Assembly: GCA_003224085.1 (NCBI GenBank)
Contig: QHYK01000099.1
Coordinates: forward strand, 1-35,095
Source of the DNA: Acidobacteriota bacterium
GTDB lineage: Bacteria > Acidobacteriota > Terriglobia > Acidiferrales > UBA7541
Length of the DNA: 35,095 bases
Reading direction: 5' to 3'
The notes under the pieces are model-generated. The model made no database searches. It had not been told where the DNA came from and saw only the letters and a program-made list of their open reading frames with translations. Positions 26,320-35,095 of this stretch are shown in pieces (position 1 is the first letter of the stretch; every line of letters starts with the position of its first letter). Made by a program: the position numbers and the translations under genes.

Positions 26320-27453
26320 TTACCGCATGCCCATTAGCTTGGCCAACGTCTGATTGGCCTTCTGCTTGATGGCCGGGTCGGTCGTTTTGTCGCGCATCTC
26401 CGTGACGTAGCGGATCGCCGTATTCACAGTAATCCATTGCTCTGGAGGCGAATCCGCGATCTTCCATCTGCTGGGGCCAAGCAACTCTTGCGTGGGTTTG
26501 CCGCTAGCTCCAGCCAGGGAGTATTTGTTGCTCAGGACGAGGGTGTAGCCTTCGCGCACTTTGACTCCAGCCGGAACTCCATTCGTGAAACGCAACGAAG
26601 AATCCAGATCACCCAGCGCAATGTATTCGACGTAAAGATCGCCTTTAGCTCCCATGAGGACGGCGTTTCTGATCACAAAATCCCTCGTAATATGGATTTT
26701 GTCCCTGGGCCATGCCGCGGGCTGAACAAGCAAAGCGTCCAGTTCCTTCTGACCCTCGGCCGTCAGCCCCTTGCCGTCTGTTTGCAATGCAACGAATTGT
26801 GCCAAGACCTCCGAAGGCGATTGCCGAGGCTCCGCCGATTGCTGAAATTGTGCATGCACTAGCCCGCTGAGTTCAGCAAAAGCGGCTTGCGCATTTCTCT
26901 TGATGATCGGGCCTATGGATCTGTAACCCATTTCCTGGACATAGCGCATTGCAGCGCCCACAGTGACATGCGGTGAAGATGGAATCGTCTTGATCCGCCA
27001 TTGGGGAACGTCTTGCACTTCCTGCCATCGGCCATCGGTTCCCAATTCGAGGTGCTTGTCGGATCGAATCATGGAAATGTACTCCCGGATCTGAATCGGG
27101 TGATTCTCGGAGGGCCCCGTTAGGCGCGCAAATCGAAGGGAAGAATCGAGCTGGCCCCACACGCTGTACTCCACGACGATCTGGGCCGTGTCGCCTCGAA
27201 TGTCTTGAGCGCGCACTACATACTCCTTTACAACAGTAATCTCCGGATGTTGCGCCCAGGGTTTTTGGTCATAGAGAAAGGCCGACAGTTCCTTTTGGCT
27301 TTCTGAGCTGAGCTGGTTTCCTTCTGCATCCAACTTACAGAAATGTTCAACAATTTTTTTGGGGGAACTCTGTTGGGCTAATGCTGTCTGCGTTTCTACG
27401 TCAACGCCGAGGACTATGATAAACGCAGCGATTGTGAACAGGGTTCTCATCAT
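26320..27453 (-). CDS. Secreted protein with two copies of an unnamed ~165-residue domain
   Basis: 377 residues with a signal peptide (MMRTLFTIAAFIIVLGVDVE then TQTALAQ). The mature protein is an internal duplication: copy 1 (about 30-200) has FCKLDAEGNQLSSESQKELS, VWGQLDSSLRF, QWRIKT and AMRYVQEMGYRSIGPIIKRN; copy 2 (about 212-375) has FVALQTDGKGLTAEGQKELD, ALGDLDSSLRF, RWKIAD and AIRYVTEMRDKTTDPAIKQK. The shared core is therefore a helix, a G-x-L-D-S-S-L-R-F strand, R-W-x-I, and an A-x-R-Y-V-x-E-M helix. I do not know this domain and see no catalytic set. It is the last gene of a minus-strand unit, 10 nt after its paralogue's stop. Confidence 0.75.
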   Translation of the reverse strand: MMRTLFTIAAFIIVLGVDVETQTALAQQSSPKKIVEHFCKLDAEGNQLSSESQKELSAFLYDQKPWAQHPEITVVKEYVVRAQDIRGDTAQIVVEYSVWGQLDSSLRFARLTGPSENHPIQIREYISMIRSDKHLELGTDGRWQEVQDVPQWRIKTIPSSPHVTVGAAMRYVQEMGYRSIGPIIKRNAQAAFAELSGLVHAQFQQSAEPRQSPSEVLAQFVALQTDGKGLTAEGQKELDALLVQPAAWPRDKIHITRDFVIRNAVLMGAKGDLYVEYIALGDLDSSLRFTNGVPAGVKVREGYTLVLSNKYSLAGASGKPTQELLGPSRWKIADSPPEQWITVNTAIRYVTEMRDKTTDPAIKQKANQTLAKLMGMR

Positions 27454-27463
27454 TTGACGATGT

Positions 27464-28765
27464 TCAGCTGCAAGGGGCCCGAGAACCAGACAAAAACTGC
27501 TTCGGTAGGGGCGTACCCTGCTTGTAATTCCTCAGAATGGCAAGAGTCTTCGCAGCATTCTTCTTGATGACAGGATCGGCGGTCTTGTCGCGCGTTTGCG
27601 TCACGTAGCGGATGGCAGTGTCTAGAGTAATGAAGGGCTCGAAAAAAGTGTCTTCAATCCTCCATGCAAGCGGGCCATCAAGTTCCTTCACTGTCGCGTC
27701 TTGTGCAATTTGCCAGTGCTTCTCAGACAGCAGCAATGTAATTCCGAGATAGTCGTCGCCGTAGCACGCGCTGTTGTTATTGCCGGGCAGCATTCTAAAG
27801 GAAGGGTAGTTCGAAAGACGCAGTGACGAATCAAGTTCGCCTAACAAATTGGTGGGAACATCAAACCCGGTCGTACCGCCGTTGGTTTCAATCCCTTTCG
27901 GTTCGGCGTTGGTTTTAATCCCTTTCGGTTCGGCGTCACTACTAACCAAGTCAACGATATGAACCTTGTTCCACCGCGGTTTGGGAACCGAAACAAAAAA
28001 TTCTCCCAGCGCGCTCCACTGGTCAGGAAGTAAGCCACTCTCCAGATCGACAAACCGGCTGGCGACCTTTGACGGAGATTCCTCGGCGGTCCCAGTCACT
28101 GCCGGCAGCGCCGGTACAGGGACTCCAGTCGATAGACTCTTCAAGATTGCAAGGGTTCTCTCCGCGTTGTACTTCATGGCCGGGTCGTTTGATTTGTCGC
28201 GCGTCTCAGTCACCCAGCGGATGGCAGCATCCACACTTACGTTGCTAGACCCACCGCGCCCATTCATTCGCCACCGCAGGGTCCCCTTGGTCTTCTCTTC
28301 GTTCCAGATCGGCCCCCCCATCACGAAGCTGTCCGTGAGCGAAAGAGACTTGTGCGATACCCGCTCAACCGGCTCACCCGCAGCAGAGCTTTTCCCCTTT
28401 GAGAGTTCAGCTCGCGTAAAACGAAGGAAGGAGTTGATCGAACCCCATACGAAGTAATCCACATCCACTTCGTAATACACCGTCCCGTCAACAACGCTCT
28501 TCTTCGCCTCACCGAGACTGTAATTTTTTAGAACGGAAACGGAATCATCGGGAGGCCACGATTGAACGGAAGTAAAAAAATCCGTTAGCTCATGCCACCG
28601 TTCGGGGCCCAGCCACGTGCCTTCCGTGTCCAGTTTGCAGAATTGTTGCACAACCGCTTTAACTTCGTTGGCTTCGGAAGACTGGCCCGTGGGCATCTGA
28701 GTTTGCGCACACACGCCGACCGGCACGAGGAACATCGCAATCGTCAACTTGAGGAGTCTCTTCAT
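27464..28765 (-). CDS. Paralogous secreted protein with two copies of the same unnamed domain
   Basis: 433 residues; signal peptide MKRLLKLTIAMFLVPVGVCA. It has the same two-copy layout as its downstream neighbour: FCKLDTEGTWLGPERWHEL, VWGSINSFLRF, RWRMNG, AIRWVTETRDKSNDPAMKY in the first copy, and FVDLESGLLPDQWSALGEFF, LLGELDSSLRLS, AWRIED, AIRYVTQTRDKTADPVIKK in the second. Copy 2 contains an insertion in which A-E-P-K-G-I-[KE]-T-N occurs twice, from a 27-bp tandem repeat. AGAGG lies 6 nt before the ATG, inside the end of the upstream gene, and the start overlaps that gene's stop as ATGA, so translation is probably coupled. Function unknown; likely periplasmic or surface partner of the upstream protein. 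Confidence 0.75.
   Translation of the reverse strand: MKRLLKLTIAMFLVPVGVCAQTQMPTGQSSEANEVKAVVQQFCKLDTEGTWLGPERWHELTDFFTSVQSWPPDDSVSVLKNYSLGEAKKSVVDGTVYYEVDVDYFVWGSINSFLRFTRAELSKGKSSAAGEPVERVSHKSLSLTDSFVMGGPIWNEEKTKGTLRWRMNGRGGSSNVSVDAAIRWVTETRDKSNDPAMKYNAERTLAILKSLSTGVPVPALPAVTGTAEESPSKVASRFVDLESGLLPDQWSALGEFFVSVPKPRWNKVHIVDLVSSDAEPKGIKTNAEPKGIETNGGTTGFDVPTNLLGELDSSLRLSNYPSFRMLPGNNNSACYGDDYLGITLLLSEKHWQIAQDATVKELDGPLAWRIEDTFFEPFITLDTAIRYVTQTRDKTADPVIKKNAAKTLAILRNYKQGTPLPKQFLSGSRAPCS
27881..27934 (-). repeat. Two tandem 27-bp units inside the coding sequence
   Basis: 27881-27907 and 27908-27934 are identical except for one base. They keep the frame and encode the nine-residue unit A-E-P-K-G-I-[K/E]-T-N twice. 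This is a likely slippage hotspot that changes a loop length in the second domain. Confidence 0.9.
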
Positions 28766-30092
28766 TGTGATCCTCTCGGACTAAGGGGATTCCCACCACA
28801 GCCCTCCGGCTCGCTGGTATTCGGCTTGAACTGACAGGGTGGCACGCCGACGCCACCCCACGGCAACATGTAAAGGGGCTTGGAGGGAAGAAAAACAGGA
28901 CAGGTTTTTAGGGCAGGCGAGGGCGGGTTGGTGCAGGGCGATATGGCCGTCGTAGCAGGGTTCACATCAAAGAACATACCAGCCTTCCACGCATAGACAG
29001 TCACGTTTAGTGTGTTTGCCAACGCCTGAGCAATGGATATGGGGCTAGTGGAGTCTGCCGGGTTTTTGCCCTTTCTACCGCCATGGCAGGCGTACAGCGT
29101 CAGGCTAGCTTTAGGCCCTAATTGCGCGCCCTGAAATACAGCAAGATTGTCGTATGAAACGAGCGCACTGTTTGGCGCGGAAACACCCTTGGGGGGTTGA
29201 TACGGGAAAAGAGCGGACTCACCGGTCCTCTTGCTGGTACCTCCATGCATGAAGAGCACAACGGCCCCCGTAATAAGATTGTTGTTGGCCAATTGAGTTG
29301 CGATGTCCGAAACACTATGGACGCGGAGAAAGTAGGGTTTCGGGAACGCGGGGTCAGCTGTGGGGTCACCTGGGATCACAAAATCGCCAGACTTGAGCAG
29401 GCTCGGATTGCTCGCATTGGGTGGGTTTGTGGCGTAGAGATTCGCGACCGTCGCAAGAGTCTGTGCGGCCGTTTCAAAGTCATTTGCGGTTCCCCCCGGA
29501 TCGCCTACCACGAGAAGGTCTGTTACTTGGCTTCCTCCACCCAATTGAGGGGTGAACATTGCGCGGCTCGGGAACGTTAGGAACGGACTGAGAAGAGCAA
29601 CCCTGTGCGCCGGGTAACTTGCGAGCATGAGTCTTGAGCCGGTGAAGCTAGATTGGCTTCTAAAGCCATTTGCAAACTGCGGCTTAGGGAAAGAAAATTT
29701 AGACGCGGTGCTAGTAATTCCCGTCTGAACCTCACACGGACATTCTGGAACTGCAGTGCCGTTTTGCGACGGGTTACCCCCGGCTGTCGCCGAATAACTG
29801 GTTACGTCAACATCGAATAGTTGCTGTCCCGTATCGGAGATGCTTCCCCCCAAGGTGGCATACGATTCTCCAGTCCAGGACTCCCCCGGGGAACTTGCCA
29901 TTTGGCCGGTGGCGTTGCCGTTGGCGTCGAAAGTAACTGCGGTGCCTGCAGTGCAACCGTTAGGCGTGCAGACTGTTCCCGTGTCTGCGACGATGCCGCC
30001 GTCTGCGGTGGCCATGTCCGCGTTGTACCCGGGAATGGTCCACTTCACGTTGCCGGAAGCATCGAAGGCAATCATGGTAGACGTTCCGTAAT
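28762..30092 (-). pseudogene. 3' part of the giant SBBP/IPT protein gene, separated by IS1380 insertion; possible caspase/CHAT-like domain
   Basis: The frame enters from the IS end reading Y-Y-G-T-S-T-M-I-A-F-D-A-S-G-N, with no ribosome-binding site at the ATG (30075). Counting from that ATG, residues 1-60 (VKWTIPGY, ATADGGIVAD, VTFDANGNATGQ) are the last blades of the quinoprotein-like propeller whose earlier blades end the ORF at 31571. Residues about 185-370 form an alpha/beta domain: DLLVVGDPGG, AVVLFMHGG with H277, LTLYACHGG with C330, then ISIAQALANTLNVTVYAW. A strand-H-G-G followed by strand-x-C-x-G-G and an 'iaqaLa..l.v.VyA' helix-strand resembles clan CD (caspase, CHAT, DUF4347-like) folds, so H277/C330 may be a catalytic dyad; this is inference. 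The stop overlaps the next start (ATGA). Confidence 0.65.
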
Positions 30093-31581
30093 ACCTAAAA
30101 CCGGCGTTAACTTCGCCGTTGTTGAGCGAATTCGCCCAAAAATCGGCATTTGCGCCGAAAATTTATGCAGCAGTCGGCCGATTTTCACCAGAGTAACTTC
30201 AACCCTCCAGCGGTTTTGTCTTATGAACCCGATGCAGTATCTTCTCTGCCCAGGTTTCAATAAGAGGCGAACTTGCTAAGCGCAGAGTAGGTCGGTTCTG
30301 CGGGCGGGTAAGCTCGCCCGGCAGCCAGAACAGTTTGTGCCGGAGCTTGCTCAACGTATAGCTTTGCCATTCCGCGGGAAGACAGGTCCGCTGAAAAGCT
30401 GTGACCAAGTTGTAGGCCAGACGAATTACTTCCAGATACAGGGCGTTGGCCGCAAAAGCGCGAGTCGGAATCTTCGTCAGCGCATAGCTCTCACGAATTT
30501 CCCGGATGCGTCGCTCCATGCCGGCGCGACCATCGTAGAAGTGCCAAACACCGGCCGGTGTCAGGGGCAGATTCGTGTGCCAAGCTCGATATGCATAACG
30601 CTCCAAGGTAAACAAAGTCGGCGCCGGATCACTCTCCGAGATCTTTCTCCGTGCCACAATGCAACGCCGTGCGTCAGGCCAACCGTGGACATGGTGCTCA
30701 AACTCCGCGATCTCCCAGCTGGAATTCATCGGTTCATAGCGCAAACCTCTGAGCGCGCGCTTCAGGGAGGGGATCATGCGCGCAACCACAGAATACTGGG
30801 CGAAACGCACTTCCAGCATCTCCAACACCGGCCCGTAGCCGAAGCCCGCATCGGCTCGCACGCGGAGTTCTCGGATGTCAGAAGGTGTGGAGAGAAAACA
30901 GCAGGCCAACAGTTCCTCGCTGCCCGCCCAGGTTCCCTCATCGCCGCGTCGCAGTTCGACATCCCAGAGGAACGCGGAGTTTGCTTCCACACAGAGCAGC
31001 GGATCATAGGATCGTTTGCCGCGATAGCGCGGATTGTAGCCAACCTCAGCACCTTCTTGGCGACCAAACGAAGTAATCACGGTGCTGTCTAGATCGAAGA
31101 TAAGTCGCGAGCGACGCTCCGGCACGTGGATGAACCTTTGCAACAGGCGATCATTGATGCGATGTAACTCCTTGTGAAGATCAGCCGGGGCATTCAACAA
31201 GAATCGTCGTAAGGTCTGTGGGTCCGGAAAGCTGGGCAAGCCGGTCAGGTAGTGAAAGGTTGTATCCGGGCGTAAGAGAGATGCCGTCTCGATCCGATCG
31301 AGTCCCAATAAGATGACATAGACCAAAGCGAGCAAGAGTTGCGAAATGCTATAGTCCCGACAGTGCCGTGGGTAATGAATTCTCCCAGCTAGAAAGTTAC
31401 GGATATGCAGCAGTCGCAGGAATTCGTTAAAGAAGTAGGTTCCGGAAAAGTGGCTCAGACCCTGATTATTACAGGCGATTTTAACGCTTCGCGGGGATCT
31501 TCGAATCTGCATGGTACAGTAACCTACAGTTAGCATAACCCGCACAATGCAGACATGCAAGGAACCCGCATCAAATGGGCC
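30093..31581 (-). mobile_element. IS1380-family insertion sequence (boundaries approximate)
   Basis: A complete-looking IS1380-type transposase gene lies within an otherwise continuous gene. The left edge is placed at CCTAAAACCGGCG (30093), because IS1380-family ends such as ISEcp1 begin CCTA-A/G-ATT. The right edge is placed at ...AAATGGG (31581), whose complement starts CCCATTTGATGCGGG. The two ends share only part of their first 15 bases and I could not find an exact target duplication, so edges may be off by several to tens of bases. With these edges, host codons AAT-AAT-AGG and TAT-TAC-GGA rejoin in frame. Confidence 0.6.
30199..31512 (-). CDS. IS1380-family DDE transposase
   Basis: 437 residues from the ATG at 31512 (the frame is open to 31560, but the family start fits MQIRRSPRSVKI). 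The catalytic region shows LIFDLDSTVITSFGRQEGAE then V-G-Y-N-P-R-Y-R-G-K-R-S-Y-D-P-L-L, the strongly conserved first-Asp block of IS1380 transposases. A second Asp follows in LRVRADAGFGYG, and ANALYLEVIRLAYNLVTAF near the end supplies the last acidic residue. No frameshift or stop is seen, so the enzyme may be active. Length matches the family (about 430-480). It is read in the same direction as the interrupted gene and could drive transcription of the sequence downstream. Confidence 0.85.
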   Translation of the reverse strand: MQIRRSPRSVKIACNNQGLSHFSGTYFFNEFLRLLHIRNFLAGRIHYPRHCRDYSISQLLLALVYVILLGLDRIETASLLRPDTTFHYLTGLPSFPDPQTLRRFLLNAPADLHKELHRINDRLLQRFIHVPERRSRLIFDLDSTVITSFGRQEGAEVGYNPRYRGKRSYDPLLCVEANSAFLWDVELRRGDEGTWAGSEELLACCFLSTPSDIRELRVRADAGFGYGPVLEMLEVRFAQYSVVARMIPSLKRALRGLRYEPMNSSWEIAEFEHHVHGWPDARRCIVARRKISESDPAPTLFTLERYAYRAWHTNLPLTPAGVWHFYDGRAGMERRIREIRESYALTKIPTRAFAANALYLEVIRLAYNLVTAFQRTCLPAEWQSYTLSKLRHKLFWLPGELTRPQNRPTLRLASSPLIETWAEKILHRVHKTKPLEG

Positions 31582-34500
31582 TATTATTGTACTTTTCGGT
31601 CTCCAATAGCGCCGGATTTAGGTAATAAGAGAGGGCCTGGCCAACATACGATCCATCCTGGAGTTGGAGCACCGGTAAGACGGCATACTGACCAGCCACG
31701 GCCGGGCTCATAATGGCGTCCGAAGCTACCGATCCCGCTGTCGTGGTGGTCAAATGGTACTCGCTTGAAGAGGCCAGATAGCCGCCGCTGCAGCCACTGT
31801 CGGTGGCCAGCGCGCAATATCCGCCTAGCCCGAGCTGCCAGCTCAGCATTGCGCCTTGATCGGCATTGGTGATTATATATTGAACGTTTCCGACGTTCGC
31901 TCCCGGTCCGGAAGCCACCTGCGTATAGTTGTAAGTATCACCGGGAGTCGGCGCGTACACCCTGGCAACGGTATCCTTCCACTGGTTCACGATCGTGTCC
32001 GAGGACGAACCATCCGTTCCCACGCGCAAAATGTGTAGCTTCGTGACGACCGTTTTCGTGCTATTGCAGAGGCGACGGAAAGTCGGCGTGATATTCGCTA
32101 CGTCGTTGATTGCATCAAACTGATCGCCGTTCTCCAACGCGTACCTCAGTCCGCTGAATTGAAGTCCGGTTATCTGCTCCAAGGAGCCAAGGTCACCCAA
32201 GGCAGCGCCTAGATTTCCATTTTCTGTGTCCAACTGCAGCGCATCGAAATAAGAATACGCGGCCACGGGAAAAGGCTCCGTAGCCGACTGCTTTCGTTGT
32301 TCGATAGAATTTTTCGACACATAGCTTGTGTACGCGAATCCATCGCCAGCGATGGTCATTGGGTTGCCGGGAAACGAGTTCACATTCACAGTGCTCGTTC
32401 CAAAACCACCACAGAAACCATCCACGGTGAGCTGAGTCGTCCAATTCTCTGTGGGAACCTTGAATTTGGACGTACCCGTGGAAGGATCAACACCCACCAC
32501 CCAGGCGCCATCCGTGGGGTCGGGAGTACCAAGCGCGTCGCCGCAGGCATCGAAGGCGCAAGCATACTCTATGGTGAAAATGGTGCCATCCGTGTGCACA
32601 GAAGGCTCGGCAAGACCCATATATTGGGGGTTATAGGGCGAAGTATAGGCAGGGTAAGGCTTGCCGGTAATTCCATCGAGTCTGCGCACAGAATTAGCAT
32701 TAAAGCCCCAATCTACGTAACCACCCTGAAAGTCGGGCAACACCAAATCGAAATTGCCCGGTGGCGTCGTCCAAGCCACGGCCCCATTGCTCATGACAGC
32801 TTGCACACTTCCATCGTTCTGTTGCGCGAACACGTCCACTCCACTCGCACTGGGAACCGCTGGAAACTGACCTGCAACACCGGAGCCATCTCCTGGATTC
32901 GACCATATTACCGTTCCAGGCGGCAACGCCAAGCCAGGATAGACCGTAACATCCGCTGAAGCTCCTCCAGCAGTGATGGTTACGTTTCCAGGAGTGACCG
33001 CAGTGAGGATGGGCGGGTCATCGGTGGAAAGAGTGACAATCGTGGTATCGCTGGACGTCCAAGTCAATCCAGTGACGGGCTGACTGTTTGAACCAAGCGC
33101 CTGAACGGAGCGCGTATCGCCGACGACCATGCTGATCACATTGGGATTGAGCGTCAACTGGGAGCTGGAACTAGAAGGGACGGTAAAAGTAACCGCGTTG
33201 CTCCAAAGCCCGTTTTGTTGGATTTTCGCGACACCGCTTACAGCGCTCGCCGCAACCGTAGCGGAGACTTGGGTATCGCTCCAAGAGTTTACCGAGGCTT
33301 GCGCGGCGCCAATCCAGGCAATACCGCTTCCCTGAGAAAAACCGAAACCGGTTCCCTGGATCGTCACCACGGTTCCGGAACTGCCTGTGTTCGGGTTGAT
33401 GCTGGCTATGTGCGGCGCTCCACCGGTAACCGTGAAAGCAACAGAGTTGCTCCACACGCCATTTTGCAATACCTGAGCTGTGCCAGAGTTCGAACCGGCA
33501 GAAACAGTAGCCACAACCTGGGTATCGTTCCAACTGCTGACCTGCGCAGGGGCAGTTCCGAGCCAAACCTGTCCCACGCCTTGCGCACTTCCAAACCCAG
33601 ATCCTGTGATGGTCACCTGACTTCCCGCAGCTGCGCTGGTTGGCGAAACGCTCGTAATCGCTGCTGTGATTACCGTGAAAGGCACGGAGTTTGAGGGAGT
33701 CCCGCTGGGCCGGACCTGCACTGTGCCCGACACGGAACCCGTGGCTACAGTTTCGACGACCGCGGTGTCACTCCAGCTCACGACAACGCCGGGCCTACTA
33801 CCCAACTGCACAGTTCCGCTTCCTTGCACATTTCCGAAGCCGGAACCGGTAATGCTTACTTGCGTCCCCACGGCGCCGATGGTTGGCGATACAGACGTTA
33901 TGGTCGGAGCTGGTGGCACCGAAACAACAGTGACAGTTGTGCTCGCCGTCAGGGCACCCAGAGTCGCCGTGACATCGGCCGTACCAACGCCGAGACCAAG
34001 TGCGAAGCCCTGCGGAAGCGTTGCGACAGTGAGGACGGACGGATTAGAAGAAACCCAAGTCGCCCTGCCCGTAAAGTCCTGTGTGTTGCCGTTATTTAAG
34101 GTAGCGATGGCCGAAAGCTGCTGAACCATCCCCGTAAGTAGTGTCGGGTTCTGCGGAGTAAGCTGGATAGACACAGCCGACGTAGGGAGAGGTATCTCTG
34201 CGACGAAAGCGTTCCGTGTACCTGCCAAAGTTGTTTGATAGGCGCCAGCGGTTGTTGGCAAGTCGGCGGAGCACGTGGCCCCAGCCAGATGCGCCTTCCC
34301 GGCAGGATCGATAGCCACTCCGTTTCCAAGGTCGCCGTTAGCGCAGCTTCCGCCGAAATACGTCGAGTACAACAGACTTGCTCCGGTTGTATCTAGTTCG
34401 ATCAAGAAAGCGTCCCACGAGGAGTTCTTGAGTGCCGTCTGGAAGGCATCGCTTGTAGTCGGGAAGTCACTGGAGGAGGTTGAACCGGCGACGAACGCGT

Positions 34501-35017
34501 CCCCATTGCTATCGACAGCAAGGGCGTTTGCGACTTCGCCCTGGCTGCCGTTTGTGCCCCCCAGTAACGTTGAATAAACGAGGGATTGCGTCCCTGAGTG
34601 TGTTGGATCAAATGCTGCGACGAACGCTTTGCCCCCGGCGCTGTTCGTCGTTTGGAAGGCCCCTGAGGTCACTGGGAAATCGGCTGACGTGGTATCGCCC
34701 GTGACATAGATTTTTCCGCTGGAATCGAGGCCAATGCTGCTTCCCATATCGCCTACTATGATTGCACTTGAACCACCGAGAAACGAGGAATACACAAGAG
34801 ACCGCGACCCGTTTTGCGCGTTGCCAAGTTCGGTAATGAACACATTCCCGTATTGGCTGTTCAAGGCGGTCTGATAAGCGCTCGCTGTTGTGGGAAATGG
34901 ATTTGATCCACCCGAAGTCGTTTGGCCAGTCAGGTAGGCGTTGCCAAATCTGTCGACGCTTATTCCAAGACCATAATCTCCGAATCCACCGCTCGCTCCC
35001 CCTATTGACCTCTGCAT
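31571..35017 (-). pseudogene. 5' part of a giant surface protein: SBBP repeats, Big domains, three IPT/TIG domains, propeller; interrupted by IS1380
   Basis: 1148 codons, all open. Residues 1-275 hold about five SBBP beta-propeller repeats (D-x-x-G-N-A-Y-[LV]-T-G-x-T, D-F-P-x-T-x-x-A-[FY]-Q, S-x-x-Y-S-[ST]-x-[LF]-G-G). Next come a Big-like Ig domain (283-365), three IPT/TIG domains (about 370-449, 452-530, 534-612; each with I-T-S-[VI]-x-P and G-[ST]-G-F-G), a second Big domain (620-695) and a quinoprotein-like propeller that stops at E-T-E-K-Y-N-N where the IS begins. It starts inside a first SBBP repeat (MQRSIGGASGG), with no signal peptide or ribosome-binding site and a TGA six codons upstream, so the true 5' end is also missing or beyond the window. 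Such proteins are large, exported and adhesin-like. With the 28762-30092 part it would exceed 1580 residues. Confidence 0.75.
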
Positions 35018-35095
35018 AAATAATGCAATGGATCAGGACAAAAAATTAGAGAGATCGGATTGCAGGATGCAGCCACGCAGTTTTTCTCGAGAGGT

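Noticed and set aside
32297-32959. 220-codon plus-strand ORF within the SBBP/IPT protein
   Set aside because: Shadow of the minus-strand repeats; Arg/His-rich with no recognisable domain.

Overview
The window looks like accessory chromosome of an Acidobacteriota bacterium (Terriglobia / Solibacter / Koribacter-like). The basis is gene content, not a database search: two very large SusC/Oar-type TonB-dependent receptors with an N-terminal carboxypeptidase-regulatory-like domain, a Tat-exported CRTAC1 (FG-GAP + ASPIC/UnbV) protein, a secreted PIG-L deacetylase fusion, a giant SBBP/Big/IPT surface protein, many secreted proteins of unknown function, and much mobile-element debris. No rRNA or tRNA gene was recognised.

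Left part (1-6.6 kb): the 5' end of an SRPBCC protein leaves the window on the minus strand. It is followed by a multi-TM protein with a DUF6438-like tail, a secreted helical-repeat protein, a small membrane protein, a CPBP (Abi/CAAX) membrane protease carrying a zinc ribbon, and a membrane protein ending in an ExbD/TolR-like periplasmic domain. Three diverged copies of a ~40-bp sequence lie between these genes.

6.8-8.9 kb is a cluster of gene remnants: the C-terminus of a large serine recombinase, a frameshifted DsbD-type 3' end, the N-terminus of a DUF4440/SnoaL protein, and the 5' half of a group II intron cut off just inside its reverse transcriptase ORF. In the middle of this debris lies the most interesting locus, an OsmC-family gene (7659-8132). 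Its only apparent defect is an in-frame TGA exactly where the catalytic Cys should be, followed at the right distance by a stem-loop that fits the bacterial SECIS pattern. I read it as a selenocysteine-containing OsmC protein.

9-24 kb: CRTAC1 (minus) and a TonB-dependent receptor (plus) are divergent. They are followed by the PIG-L protein, a TPR protein, a chimeric ORF containing an IS481-type transposase with its DDE core deleted, and the second TonB-dependent receptor (minus). A second IS481 transposase tail sits directly upstream of that receptor's ribosome-binding site.

24-35 kb: a RelE/HigB-HigA type II toxin-antitoxin pair (toxin N-terminus damaged), ~1 kb without clear genes, then a minus-strand unit. 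Read 5'->3', this unit is a 5'-truncated SBBP-Big-IPT-propeller protein interrupted by an IS1380-family element. Its C-terminal remainder carries a possible caspase/CHAT-like His/Cys domain. This remainder is coupled by a 4-bp overlap to two paralogous secreted proteins, each containing an internally duplicated domain that I do not recognise.
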